This document shows positions 18,548 to 27,361 of a stretch of 64,000 bases of DNA, one piece after another. The stretch covers positions 62,001 through 126,000 of the forward strand of contig NZ_FNHN01000004.1 of the NCBI RefSeq assembly GCF_900103525.1, read 5' to 3'. The first letter of the stretch is position 1; every line of letters begins with the position of its first letter. The notes under the pieces were generated by a model. That model saw only the letters and a program-made list of their open reading frames with translations, was not told the DNA's origin and did not search any database. The position numbers and the translations under genes are program-made. Origin of the DNA: Bacillus sp. OK048. Lineage in GTDB: Bacteria > Bacillota > Bacilli > Bacillales > Cytobacillaceae.

Positions 18548-19723
18548 TTAATAAACATCGCGTTGATAACGCCCTTGCTTCTGCATATCCTTTAGGTATG
18601 CTTCGGCTGCTTCGCGGTCCAAAGCACCTTCTTTTTCAATCACGCAAATAAGTGCTTCGTTAACGTCCTTCGCCATGCGTTCTTTATCTCCACAAACGTA
18701 GAAATAAGCTCCATTTTCAAACCACTCAAATAATTCCTTGCTGTTTTCAAGCATTTTATGTTGAACGTAAACTTTTTGATCCGAATCACGGGAGAAAGCA
18801 GTATCAATCCTTGTCAATACCCCATCCTGTTGATATTTTTCTAATTCATTTTGATAGAGGAAATCTGACGCTGCATGCTGGTCACCAAAAAATAGCCATG
18901 ACTGCCCAGTTGCTTCCGTTACTGCACGTTCCTGGATAAATGAACGGAATGGCGCAATGCCTGTTCCCGGACCAACCATTATAATATCTGTTTCCGGTGA
19001 TTCTGGCATATAGAAATGTTTATTCGGTTGTACAAAGACCGGAAGCGTATCTCCCTCTTGAACACGTTCTGCACATAAGACAGAACAAACACCATTTCGG
19101 TCTCGTTCGTTCGCCGTATAGCGTACTGCACCAATGGTTAGATGAACTTCGTCAGGGTTAGCAGTAATGCTGCTTGCGATAGAATAAAGTCGCGGTGTCA
19201 TTTTCCTTAATAACGAAACGATTTCCTGTGCAGAAGCCTTCCATGGCCCAAAATCACGTAACATATCAAGCAAATCCCGCCCATAGCAATACTCTTTTAG
19301 CTGAGTTGCATTTTCAACTAATACAAGTGTTTGTAACTCCTCGTTTTCAGTAAAAGCTGCTGCCTGTTGTAAAATCTTCTTCGTCAATAGTGTAATTTCA
19401 AAATAGGTTGTCAGCGCTTCCTTAAGCATTAGTGTTTCACTTTGCTTATTAATCAGTACTGCTGTTTCTTCATCCCATCCCATTTCCTCAAGCAGAGTGG
19501 CCACAAGCTCTGGATCATTTGCAGGGACAATCCCTAGTGCATCTCCAGGAACATAAGAAAGTCCTGAACCTTTTAAAGATAGTTCAATATGTCTCGTTTC
19601 TTTACTAGAGCCTGTTCCATTTAAATTTATATTTTTAAGAACCTTTGCTTGAAATGGATGGTTCCTAGAGAATGATAGATTGTCACTTTTGGTATTTTTA
19701 GGATTTTCCATAGTAAGTTGCAT
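18548..19723 (-). CDS. CysJ-like flavoprotein reductase lacking the flavodoxin domain
   Basis: 391 residues from the preferred start at 19723, where GGAGG precedes ATG by eight bases; an in-frame ATG at 19798 would add 25 unlikely residues. The protein matches the FAD/NADPH half of sulfite reductase alpha subunits: YVPGDALGIVPAN, the FAD motif RLYSIASS, NGVCS, NADPH-binding GPGTGIAPFRSF, YVCGD, and the exact CysJ-type C-terminus RYQRDVY. Full-length CysJ is about 600 residues; the N-terminal FMN flavodoxin domain is absent, and no flavodoxin or cysI gene is adjacent. It may therefore pass electrons from NADPH to a separate flavodoxin or another acceptor. It could be a diverged paralogue rather than true sulfite reductase. 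Confidence 0.85.
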   Translation of the reverse strand: MQLTMENPKNTKSDNLSFSRNHPFQAKVLKNINLNGTGSSKETRHIELSLKGSGLSYVPGDALGIVPANDPELVATLLEEMGWDEETAVLINKQSETLMLKEALTTYFEITLLTKKILQQAAAFTENEELQTLVLVENATQLKEYCYGRDLLDMLRDFGPWKASAQEIVSLLRKMTPRLYSIASSITANPDEVHLTIGAVRYTANERDRNGVCSVLCAERVQEGDTLPVFVQPNKHFYMPESPETDIIMVGPGTGIAPFRSFIQERAVTEATGQSWLFFGDQHAASDFLYQNELEKYQQDGVLTRIDTAFSRDSDQKVYVQHKMLENSKELFEWFENGAYFYVCGDKERMAKDVNEALICVIEKEGALDREAAEAYLKDMQKQGRYQRDVY

Positions 19724-19979
19724 AGCTCTCGACCTCCAAAAGTTAATATAGTTTAAGAATAGCACAGCTATTATCATATCAGATGTATATTTTGACACAC
19801 AATGTCTAAATTGCTAAATTAAATTGTTCCATTATTGAGAAAAATACCCACCTCTCAATGAATAGTGACCATAAAAAAGGAACAGGTTAATATCCCATTC
19901 CCAATTGAAAAATTATTTACAAGTCTCGACGATGAAGACGGCTGACGTCCGCATAGTCACATTATAAAAAAAAAGACGA

Positions 19980-20447
19980 TCATGCCTCTTTTGAATGTTT
20001 TTGTTCCATTAACAAACTACCGCCATAGGTAATTTCCTTAATTATCACAGGCACTTCTCCAGTTGGAATTTTTAACAACAACTTTTCATTGATATTCTTT
20101 AAGAGAAGCTGCTTGCCTACCGGAGATAAAAACGAAATAAAACCTGTATCAGGATCTGATTGTTCTGGGTAACAAATTACATAATCCTCTGCTTCCTGAT
20201 CCTCTTCATACCACACTGTTACCTTTGTCCCAATATATACTTTTGGAAAAGATGAAATAATCTTTTTCTTGTTATTGTCTTTTAATAGCTCTTCCACTTC
20301 TAGGATGTATAAATTAAAAAAGTGTTTTATGCGTTCTGGCACCGGGGTTGATGAGATATAGAGGTTCGTTAGCTCTTTGATATTTTCATCAATATAGTCA
20401 AACTGCTGTACGAAATATTCCTTATTTTGTTCTATACTATGGTTCAT
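19980..20447 (-). CDS. GreA/GreB-like C-terminal domain protein
   Basis: 155 residues. The second half (about residues 68-150) matches the FKBP-like C-terminal domain of transcript cleavage factors: VYIGTKVTVWYEED, then ISFLSPVGKQLLLKNINEKLLLKIPTGEVPVIIKEITY. The N-terminal 60 residues are helical but do not show the long coiled coil with the acidic tip needed for RNA cleavage in GreA, so it may bind RNA polymerase without Gre activity, as Rnk- or Gfh-type proteins do. It follows the mrp operon on the same strand but is separated by a structured leader and a 22-codon upstream ORF that overlaps its start. Confidence 0.75.
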   Translation of the reverse strand: MNHSIEQNKEYFVQQFDYIDENIKELTNLYISSTPVPERIKHFFNLYILEVEELLKDNNKKKIISSFPKVYIGTKVTVWYEEDQEAEDYVICYPEQSDPDTGFISFLSPVGKQLLLKNINEKLLLKIPTGEVPVIIKEITYGGSLLMEQKHSKEA

Positions 20448-20505
20448 AATAGATAACCCCCAAACTTGGATTAATCCTTTTGAAAATCTTTGGAAACCCT
20501 TTCAT
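20437..20505 (-). CDS. Possible 22-residue leader peptide overlapping the Gre-like start
   Basis: ATG at 20505-20503 is preceded by a strong GGGAGG site (seven-base spacer) and runs 22 codons to TAG at 20439-20437. It reads MKGFPKIFKRINPSLG and then VIYYEP. Its last four codons and stop overlap the ATG of the Gre-like gene (20447) in a different frame. The main gene has only a GGGGG-like site lying inside this ORF, so translation of the small ORF may control or feed it. The peptide is basic and resembles nothing I know. Confidence 0.5.
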   Translation of the reverse strand: MKGFPKIFKRINPSLGVIYYEP

Positions 20506-20522
20506 TTTAAATTCCTCCCTAT

Positions 20523-20610
20523 AAAAAAATAAGACCTCCTGAAATAATGGCGGTACATCATTCCTGTTCAGGAATGAAGCAATGGCCTTTTAACCAAGAA
20601 AAAGTCTTAT
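20523..20610 (-). promoter_or_regulatory. Structured leader / terminator-like element before the Gre-like gene
   Basis: Reading the minus strand, ATAAGAC (from 20610) pairs with GTCTTAT (ending 20529) and encloses GGC/GCC and an inner perfect hairpin TCATTCCTG-AA-CAGGAATGA (20558-20577). The outer helix is directly followed by a run of seven U (20523-20529), then the GGGAGG site of the leader ORF. The order hairpin, U-run, ribosome binding site is that of a transcription attenuator for the Gre-like gene. It could instead simply terminate the mrp operon, whose last stop is at 20676. It matches no riboswitch consensus I know. Confidence 0.55.
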
Positions 20611-20675
20611 GTTAATAGTATCATATTTAGGTTAATAAGTCCTATTTACTACTGATGCAGGTCTATTATAGGTGA

Positions 20676-21041
20676 CTATTTGTGATTATATACTTCTTCC
20701 TGCAACACTTCTTTCAAGTCATCTCTAACACTTTCTTTTGCAAGAGGAACATTTGAACGGTAAGCGGCACGGACGATCACATGTGCTGAAACAGGTGCGG
20801 TAAGAAAGACAAAGAGAATTCCAAGAAATAATCGGATGCTAAAATATCCATCTATGAAAAAAAAGAAAAATGTCCCTACCAGAATAAACAGAACACCCAT
20901 CGTTGAACCTTTTGAAAGTGCGTGAGCACGGGTATACAGATCAGGAAGACGAATAAACCCAATTGCACTTAAAAAACTAGCGATTGTCCCAACTAAGATT
21001 AAAAAAACGGCAGCCAGTTCAATCTGATTGATTACGTTCAA
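20676..21041 (-). CDS. mrpG: Na+/H+ antiporter subunit MrpG
   Basis: 121 residues from a TTG start at 21041, chosen because AGAGGTG lies at the right distance and the protein then begins as other MrpG do (NVINQIELAAVFLIL). An ATG at 21077 would add 12 residues and overlap mrpF by 59 bases. Three membrane helices, with IGFIRLPDLYTRAHALSKGSTMGV and ILFVFLTAPVSAHVIVRAAYR typical of MrpG/MnhG. It is the last gene of the operon and part of the multisubunit cation/proton antiporter in the cytoplasmic membrane. Confidence 0.9.
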   Translation of the reverse strand: MNVINQIELAAVFLILVGTIASFLSAIGFIRLPDLYTRAHALSKGSTMGVLFILVGTFFFFFIDGYFSIRLFLGILFVFLTAPVSAHVIVRAAYRSNVPLAKESVRDDLKEVLQEEVYNHK

Positions 21042-21303
21042 TGACCACACCTCTTTCAATAAATCTCGCAAAGGCAATTGTCCCGATAAAGGAGAGAATT
21101 CCTATTAATAAAATCACTTCAAAAAATCCCGTACTTCTTATGAAAACTGAAAATATTGCTACTCCTGATATTAAATTAATTCCTAATGCATCCAGAGCCT
21201 GAACCCTATCCAGCGCAGTTGGCCCCTTCACTAAACGGAAGACAGTAACAAAAATCGCAAAACTTAGAAAGGTTAAGGAACATAGTAATATACCTTGTAT
21301 CAT
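21019..21303 (-). CDS. mrpF: Na+/H+ antiporter subunit MrpF
   Basis: 94 residues with three membrane helices and the family sequence FRLVKGPTALDRVQALDALG between helices 1 and 2. It overlaps mrpE by 4 bases and mrpG downstream, as expected in Mrp operons, where F and G assemble with E next to the MrpA C-terminal module. Confidence 0.92.
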   Translation of the reverse strand: MIQGILLCSLTFLSFAIFVTVFRLVKGPTALDRVQALDALGINLISGVAIFSVFIRSTGFFEVILLIGILSFIGTIAFARFIERGVVIERNQSD

Positions 21304-21788
21304 GATCGGGTCACCTTCTTTATCGCTTTTTCAAATTTAATTGTAGATAGAAGAACTGAGTCACTTGATTCCGGAATATCCATCGCATGGATATAAAACT
21401 TTTTACTGTTTGAAGCCACTTCAACGACAACCGATCCTGGTGTCAACGTTAACAGTAAAGCGAGTAAAGTTACCTCCAAATCCCCTTCTAACTCCGTTTC
21501 GAGTGTAAAGATACCTGGAGTGATATTGATTCTAGGGCGTAGCACCTGACGAATAACTAAAATGCTGGACGTAAATAATTCATAAATAAAAACGAGAATT
21601 AGTTGAATAATGGCCAGTAAGGTAACTAAATAAAATTTAGTAGGAAGATATCTTCTCAGGATAAAAAGAACCAATAATCCAAATAGATAACCGCTAAAAA
21701 ACGTTAATCCACTCCAATCATCCTGAAGAAACATCCAAATAATACCGATAAATAAATTAACTAATACTTGCATGGGCATTGCTACCAC
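21300..21788 (-). CDS. mrpE: Na+/H+ antiporter subunit MrpE
   Basis: 162 residues. Two hydrophobic N-terminal helices carry PMQVLVNLFIGIIWMFLQDD, then a cytoplasmic domain with ALLLTLTPGSVVVEVASNSK, typical of MrpE/MnhE. Length is normal. It follows mrpD after 22 bp and overlaps mrpF by 4 bases. Confidence 0.92.
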   Translation of the reverse strand: MVAMPMQVLVNLFIGIIWMFLQDDWSGLTFFSGYLFGLLVLFILRRYLPTKFYLVTLLAIIQLILVFIYELFTSSILVIRQVLRPRINITPGIFTLETELEGDLEVTLLALLLTLTPGSVVVEVASNSKKFYIHAMDIPESSDSVLLSTIKFEKAIKKVTRS

Positions 21789-21810
21789 CTCTTTCCATCA
21801 TGCATACTGA

Positions 21811-23307
21811 TTAGTCCATTGCCCTAAACTCGTTACCCAATACCGCCTCAATATAAATACTCGGATTCATTAAGCCCTCAACAGCATGATCAACATAGGT
21901 ATGAATTCCTTCTGCCCCTAATCCCAGGGCAATCGTTAACATGGTAAGAATTCCAATAGGTAACAATAATCCCTTGGTTGTTCCCTTCTCCATCTCCTCC
22001 GTTAAATACGTATAACCCCAAAAGCTATTCATAAAGACTTTCATAATCGAATACAAGACCATAAGGCTGGTAATTAGTCCAATTCCCCCCAACCAAAAGT
22101 ATCCAGCTACAAAGGTTCCTTTTGAAATGAGTATCTTTCCTAGAAAGCCGCTTAATGGCGGAATTCCTGATAACGATAAAGCAGCTATAAAAAACATCCA
22201 GCCTAATCCAGGGTGTAATCGGATAAGCCCACTTATTTCAGAAAGTTTACTCGTTCCTGTAAGGTGGATAATCGTCCCGCCTAATAGGAAAATAAGCGCT
22301 TTGACAATCATATCATGGATCAAATAATACATGGCACCTGTCATCCCTTCCGGTGTAAAAGAAGCGACGCCGGCTAAAATAAATCCCACACCTACAATTA
22401 CGTTATAGGTTAAAATCTTTTTAATATCCCCATACCCGACCGCACCAATTGCTCCTAATAGCATGGTGACAGCAGCCATAATCCCGATTAACAAATGGGT
22501 TACTCCTGGATCATGATAAAAGATAAGCGTGAAAACTCTAATAATCGCATAGATTCCTACCTTTGTTAATAATGCAGCAAAAACCGCTGCAATGGCAGGG
22601 GGCGGCGCACTATAGGAACCAGGAAGCCAAAAGAATAGAAATAAACCAGCTTTTAAACTAAACACAATTAAAAATAAAATCGCAACTGTATTCATAAGCC
22701 CCTCTTGCCCAACCTCTGCCACGCGTATGGATAGATGAGCAAAATTCAACGTTCCAGTCATTGCATATAAAAAGGCAATGGCAACAAGAAAAAGAAAAGA
22801 GGAGATAATATTAATCAAAATATATTTAATGGACTCCCTAAGTTGAATTTTAGTCCCACCAAGGGAAATTAACACATAGGAAGAGACGAGCATAACTTCA
22901 AAACAAACAAATAAATTAAAAATATCTCCTGTGAGGAATGAGCCATTTACTCCCGCAACAAGGCATAAGAACAACGGGTAAAAGTAGTAAGATTCTCGTT
23001 CACTCCCAATAGAGTGAAAAGCAAATAATAAACAGCACACGGAAACGATACAGGTCACGAGAACAAGTACAATTGAAAACATATCCGCCACCAAACTTAC
23101 ACCAAATGGAGCTTCCCATCCTCCTAAATAAAGGATTTGAATCCCCTCTTGGTCAATTTGGACCATCAAGGACATAGCTATGGCACCGACCAACACGGTA
23201 GAAAAAATACTAAGAAACCTTTGAACTTTAATCTTCTTTTTCAAAATCACCATGAGCATTCCCATTAGAATTGGAATGATGATGGGCAATATTACTAAAT
23301 TATTCAT
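21811..23307 (-). CDS. mrpD: Na+/H+ antiporter subunit MrpD
   Basis: 498 residues, about 14 membrane helices, homologous to complex I antiporter-like subunits NuoL/M/N. The key membrane residues appear in context: the conserved Glu in LFVCFEVMLVSSYVLISLGG (about residue 137), Lys in FSLKAGLFLFFWLPGSYSAP (about residue 219) and the lysines in VKALIFLLGGT and FLGKILISKG. It should translocate protons or Na+ within the Mrp complex. The start overlaps mrpC by 8 bases. Confidence 0.94.
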   Translation of the reverse strand: MNNLVILPIIIPILMGMLMVILKKKIKVQRFLSIFSTVLVGAIAMSLMVQIDQEGIQILYLGGWEAPFGVSLVADMFSIVLVLVTCIVSVCCLLFAFHSIGSERESYYFYPLFLCLVAGVNGSFLTGDIFNLFVCFEVMLVSSYVLISLGGTKIQLRESIKYILINIISSFLFLVAIAFLYAMTGTLNFAHLSIRVAEVGQEGLMNTVAILFLIVFSLKAGLFLFFWLPGSYSAPPPAIAAVFAALLTKVGIYAIIRVFTLIFYHDPGVTHLLIGIMAAVTMLLGAIGAVGYGDIKKILTYNVIVGVGFILAGVASFTPEGMTGAMYYLIHDMIVKALIFLLGGTIIHLTGTSKLSEISGLIRLHPGLGWMFFIAALSLSGIPPLSGFLGKILISKGTFVAGYFWLGGIGLITSLMVLYSIMKVFMNSFWGYTYLTEEMEKGTTKGLLLPIGILTMLTIALGLGAEGIHTYVDHAVEGLMNPSIYIEAVLGNEFRAMD

Positions 23308-23638
23308 CCTCTATACCTCTCAGTTGCTCTGTATCATCTGTGCCTAAGACTTTATAAGCACGGTAACTCAGTACTAGAAAAAGAGCTGTTGTAGCAAAAT
23401 TTATTACAATCGCTGTTAAAAGAAGAGCTTGTGGCAATGAATCAGCATAGGTTAAATTCTTTATTCCAAGGAGCGGCGGACCACCTTTTTTTAACCCTCC
23501 CATCGTGATGATGAGCAAATTAACCCCATGTCCAAGAACTGATGTTCCTAAAATGATACGTAATAAAGTTTTACTCAAGATCAAATACACACCAATGGCA
23601 AAAAATATTCCAACAAGGAAAGACATTAAGGTTTCCAT
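23300..23638 (-). CDS. mrpC: Na+/H+ antiporter subunit MrpC
   Basis: 112 residues, NuoK-like, three membrane helices, with VLGHGVNLLIITMGGL and DSLPQALLLTAIVINFATTA typical of MrpC/MnhC. One-base overlap with mrpB and eight-base overlap with mrpD. Confidence 0.93.
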   Translation of the reverse strand: METLMSFLVGIFFAIGVYLILSKTLLRIILGTSVLGHGVNLLIITMGGLKKGGPPLLGIKNLTYADSLPQALLLTAIVINFATTALFLVLSYRAYKVLGTDDTEQLRGIEDE

Positions 23639-24063
23639 TATCGATCATCACCTATAGTCAAAATGATCGTGATAGAAGTTCCAATTACCGCCAATGCTAC
23701 TCCAATATCAAAGATGACTGCTGTCGCCAGCTCAGTCTTTCCGAAAATAGGAAGGTTAAAATACCCGTAAGCTTGAGTTAAGAAAGGGACATCAAACAAC
23801 ATCGACCCGCCCCCTGTAGAAACAGATATCAATACCCCTACAGCCGCTAGAATTTTAAAATCTAACGGAATATTCTTCCGAACGGTTTCAATATCAAATG
23901 AAAGAAATAATAGGATTAAGGCAGAAGAAAAGGCAAGTCCGCCGATAAAACCACCTCCGGGATTATGGTGACCAGAAATAAAGAGATTAATGGCAAACGT
24001 AAGGATGATTACCACCGCAACTTTTGACACGCTTCTTATAATTACGTCATTTGGTTTCTTCAT
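23638..24063 (-). CDS. mrpB: Na+/H+ antiporter subunit MrpB
   Basis: 141 residues with four membrane helices, opening NDVIIRSVSKVAVVIILTFA and containing SGHHNPGGGFIGGLAFSSAL, the signature stretch of MrpB/MnhB. It overlaps the end of mrpA by 17 bases. Confidence 0.93.
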   Translation of the reverse strand: MKKPNDVIIRSVSKVAVVIILTFAINLFISGHHNPGGGFIGGLAFSSALILLFLSFDIETVRKNIPLDFKILAAVGVLISVSTGGGSMLFDVPFLTQAYGYFNLPIFGKTELATAVIFDIGVALAVIGTSITIILTIGDDR

Positions 24064-26464
24064 TTTGATCCCTCCCTGCTATTCTTAGCTTGATTAAGGT
24101 ATAAACCCCTAGTCCAGCAATGGTTAAAACGAGAATTTCTAGCATCGTATCAAACCCTCTAAAGTCAACAAGAATGGCATTTACAATATTTTTCGCACCC
24201 GCCAGCTCATAAGAGTTTTCATAATAACCCGAAATCGATTCAAATACGCGATTTCCATTTGCAGATAATGCAACGATGGTAACGACCATTCCAACACCAA
24301 TCGAGATAATAGCATTAACCGCCTTAAATCTTACTGTGCTGATTTCCTTCCGCAGCTGCGGTAAGTGGTAAAAACATAATAGAAATAGGGCAGTTGTTAC
24401 GGTCTCAACTACTAATTGAGTTAAAGCCAAATCCGGAGCCCTGAATAACACGAAGAAAAATGAAACAAGAAAACCTAGGCCCCCAACTGTAACGATGCTT
24501 GTAAGTCTATTTTTTGAAAAAAGAACGGATAATGCTGTAATAACCATGGCAATCATCAATCCTGCTTCAAATAAATTTACAGGTGCGTCATTAGAAGGAT
24601 CAAAATAAAACCCATCAAAGACCCACATCGTTCCACACGTAAGAAGGATGATAAATAAGAAAATATATACTAAGTAATCACGAATAAATCCTGTCATATA
24701 ACGATTTGTAAAGAGTCGAGACATATTCTCTACCGTCTCTAAACTTAGATTATAAAAATTATTTAATGTTAGCTCATCTGGATAAATACGATAGATTCTA
24801 TACCACTTTTTCAAATAAACATACATAAGGGTTCCGATCCCTATTACCCCGATTGTCATAAAAAGCTCTGCATTCCAACCATGCCAAGCACTTACTTTCA
24901 CATTGAGTTCGCCCGCTTGAGCAAGAGTTGGCAAAACAGCAGCTAAAGCTGGTTTTAACAGATATTGGGACAGGACATTTGGAAAAAAGAATATCACAAT
25001 AACAAGGGAACCGAGAACAAGCGGGGGAATTAACATCCCAATCGGAGCCTCATGCACTTCCCTGCCCAGTTTTTCGGGCTTATTTTTACCTCTAAAGGTT
25101 TTAAATACCAATATCATGCTATACACAAACGTAAATACACTGGCAATCCATGCTACGATAGGAATGAACAGCATAACGTAGTCCACGTTAAAAACAGTCA
25201 TTTTTGAAGCATTTAGTACTGCTGTAAAGAACATTTCTTTACTTAGAAAACCATTAAACGGAGGAATGCCTGCCATTGCAAAACTGCCAATGACCGTAAG
25301 CGTAAAGGAGATTGGCATAAGATGCATTAACCCGCCTAACCTTCGAATGTCGCGCGTTCCCGTCTCATGGTCAATAATTCCGACAACCATAAAAAGACAT
25401 CCTTTAAATGTTGAATGGTTTACTAAGTGAAAAATGGCAGCAAAAATCGCTATAGCATAAACAGATGAATCATCGCCAATCTTGTAATACAAGGACGCTG
25501 ATCCTAAACCAAGCAGGCTCATGATTAGTCCGAGCTGACTTATGGTTGAGTATGCTAATAACGCTTTAAGATCCGTTTGCCGTACAGCATTGACAGAGCC
25601 ATATAATAGAGTGATAATCCCCACACCTGATACCACCCAGAACCATTCTGAGGATCCACCAAAAATTGGTGTTAGTCGGGCAACTAGGTAGATACCTGCT
25701 TTTACCATCGTTGCGGAATGTAGGTAAGCACTAATTGGCGTAGGAGCCTCCATTGCGTCTGGTAACCAAATACTGAATGGAAACTGTGCTGACTTTGTAA
25801 ACGCACCAATAAGAATCAAAATCATTGCCGGAATAAATAAAGGTTGTGATGGAAATATAGCTGCATTGCTCACCATTTCACGGATACTATACGTATCAGA
25901 CATCATCGCAAGCATAATAAAACCTGCCAGCATTGCCAGTCCGCCAAAAATCGTAATTAACATTGACTTTTGGGCTCCATAACGTGATTTTTCTCGTTCA
26001 TACCAATAGGCAATTAATAAGAAGGAAGATACACTGGTCAATTCCCAGAATACGTATAAAACAAATATATTATCCGAAAACACCACTCCGAGCATGGCTC
26101 CCATAAATAACAGCAGATAAACATAGAAATTATGAAGCGCCTCTCGATGTTTTGACATATAGTAAATAGAATAGAGGATAACCAAAGCGCCGATGCCGGA
26201 AATTAACAATCCAAACACGAGACTTAAACCATCCACATGAGTGGTAAAGTTAATATTATATGATGGCATCCAAGGAACACTTTCAGATACTGTATTCCCA
26301 CTTGATATTTTGGGAATAAAGGTTATTAAATAAGCAACGATCAATAACGGTATGATGAGCACAAACCATCCCGTATGAATCCTTGGAGTAAATTTCTTAT
26401 AGATGTACGGCACTGCCATAGCAAAAATAAATGGTAGCAATATTGTTATATGTAACCAAGACAT
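24047..26464 (-). CDS. mrpA: Na+/H+ antiporter subunit MrpA
   Basis: 805 residues, normal for Bacillus MrpA. The NuoL-like core carries the conserved Glu in VLYVFWELTSVSSFLLIAYW (about residue 140), Lys in GAFTKSAQFPFSIWLPDAME (about residue 223), HLVNHSTFKGCLFM and GIPPFNGFLSKEMFF. A C-terminal extension (from about residue 600) holds the MbhD/E-type domain with FFVLFRAPDLALTQLVVETV. First gene of the seven-gene operon that exchanges cytoplasmic Na+ for external protons, important for alkali and salt tolerance. AAGGGAGGG precedes the ATG. It is divergent from a USP-domain gene at 26611. Confidence 0.95.
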   Translation of the reverse strand: MSWLHITILLPFIFAMAVPYIYKKFTPRIHTGWFVLIIPLLIVAYLITFIPKISSGNTVSESVPWMPSYNINFTTHVDGLSLVFGLLISGIGALVILYSIYYMSKHREALHNFYVYLLLFMGAMLGVVFSDNIFVLYVFWELTSVSSFLLIAYWYEREKSRYGAQKSMLITIFGGLAMLAGFIMLAMMSDTYSIREMVSNAAIFPSQPLFIPAMILILIGAFTKSAQFPFSIWLPDAMEAPTPISAYLHSATMVKAGIYLVARLTPIFGGSSEWFWVVSGVGIITLLYGSVNAVRQTDLKALLAYSTISQLGLIMSLLGLGSASLYYKIGDDSSVYAIAIFAAIFHLVNHSTFKGCLFMVVGIIDHETGTRDIRRLGGLMHLMPISFTLTVIGSFAMAGIPPFNGFLSKEMFFTAVLNASKMTVFNVDYVMLFIPIVAWIASVFTFVYSMILVFKTFRGKNKPEKLGREVHEAPIGMLIPPLVLGSLVIVIFFFPNVLSQYLLKPALAAVLPTLAQAGELNVKVSAWHGWNAELFMTIGVIGIGTLMYVYLKKWYRIYRIYPDELTLNNFYNLSLETVENMSRLFTNRYMTGFIRDYLVYIFLFIILLTCGTMWVFDGFYFDPSNDAPVNLFEAGLMIAMVITALSVLFSKNRLTSIVTVGGLGFLVSFFFVLFRAPDLALTQLVVETVTTALFLLCFYHLPQLRKEISTVRFKAVNAIISIGVGMVVTIVALSANGNRVFESISGYYENSYELAGAKNIVNAILVDFRGFDTMLEILVLTIAGLGVYTLIKLRIAGRDQNEETK

Positions 26465-26514
26465 CGTAACCCTCCCTTAAAGATGAATATAAAAATGACA
26501 TTTAATTTAATTGA

Positions 26515-26543
26515 TTGACTGAAACGAAAGCATGCGTTATAGT
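26515..26543 (+). promoter_or_regulatory. Sigma-A-type promoter of the USP-domain gene
   Basis: TTGACT (26515-26520), a 17-bp spacer, then TATAGT (26538-26543), reading toward the gene at 26611. It sits about 50 bp upstream of mrpA, so the divergent promoters share a 146-bp region. Confidence 0.65.
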
Positions 26544-26610
26544 CATACATAATTATGGTAAGTGGTAGATTACTGGATTTTATTCATATCCAGCCTGAGG
26601 TGAACAAATA

Positions 26611-27303
26611 ATGAAAAAGATTAAAGGACGCATGGATGAAAGTATCCTCGTCTGTGTATATTATGGTCCTAATGGTGAGCGTCTCATTCAACGGGGCTGT
26701 AAGATTGCTAATATGCTTGATTGTCCTCTTTACATCCTTACCATTGATCCTAAACCGTTTGATGATTTGGATGCTGAAAAGACAAGTTATATTACAAGAT
26801 GGAAACAATTAGCAGATCAGCATAGTGCTGAAGCCTTTATTATGAAAGATGATGAACACAGACCAATATCAAAGGTAATTGCAGAGGTTGCGAGAGAAAA
26901 GAATATTACTCAAATCATTCTTGGGCAAACAGCACAAAGCCGTTGGGAACAAATTGCTAAGGGGTCTATTATTAACTCTTTACTCCGTGAAATTCCCTTT
27001 GTTGACCTGCACATTATTTCAGTATCACGGTATCTTAAAAATCCTGATAGACATTTTGAAAAAGGAGTACGTGCTTATCTAATAAAGGAGCACGACCAAT
27101 ACTGCCTTATTTTTAAACATACAAAGGATATTGAATTTGAAGGAATTTTCTTTAAGGAATTTGGAACTGATTTTAATAACGGCATTTTCAAATTTATGAA
27201 AGACAAGGAAACATTACAAGTCCAAGTGCATGAGGACATCGTTTCAGACTTAACAAATGTCGAAATGAATACAGACGCAGATACTGATGACAATTACTTA
27301 TAA
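26611..27303 (+). CDS. Universal stress / KdpD-type USP domain protein
   Basis: 230 residues, soluble. Residues about 11-140 read as a UspA-like Rossmann domain as in the N-terminal half of KdpD sensors: ILVCVYYGPNGERLIQRGCK, CPLYILTIDP, then AREKNITQIILGQTAQSRW and GSIINSLLREIPFVDLHIIS. The GxTxxxxW-type ending is characteristic of KdpD-associated USP domains. The remaining 90 residues are unassigned and very acidic at the end (NTDADTDDNYL). No histidine kinase or membrane part is present. It is divergent from the Mrp antiporter operon, which suggests a role in sensing ionic state; I infer this only from context. AGGTGAAC is the ribosome binding site. Confidence 0.75.
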   Translation: MKKIKGRMDESILVCVYYGPNGERLIQRGCKIANMLDCPLYILTIDPKPFDDLDAEKTSYITRWKQLADQHSAEAFIMKDDEHRPISKVIAEVAREKNITQIILGQTAQSRWEQIAKGSIINSLLREIPFVDLHIISVSRYLKNPDRHFEKGVRAYLIKEHDQYCLIFKHTKDIEFEGIFFKEFGTDFNNGIFKFMKDKETLQVQVHEDIVSDLTNVEMNTDADTDDNYL

Positions 27304-27305
27304 TA

Positions 27306-27336
27306 GCTTCCCCCACTTTGGGTGGAAGTTTTTTTG
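27306..27336 (+). terminator. Terminator of the USP-domain gene
   Basis: CTTCCcCCAC and GGTGGAAG pair around TTTG (27308-27328), followed by TTTTTTTG, a few bases past the stop. Confidence 0.85.
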
Positions 27337-27361
27337 TACTTTTCTTTAGCGATGGGGAGAT

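Noticed and set aside
20540..20560. T-box-like GGCGGTAC sequence
   Set aside because: It lacks the AGGGTGGTACCGCG core, a specifier stem and an aminoacyl-tRNA synthetase or amino acid gene, and it is on the wrong strand for the downstream gene.
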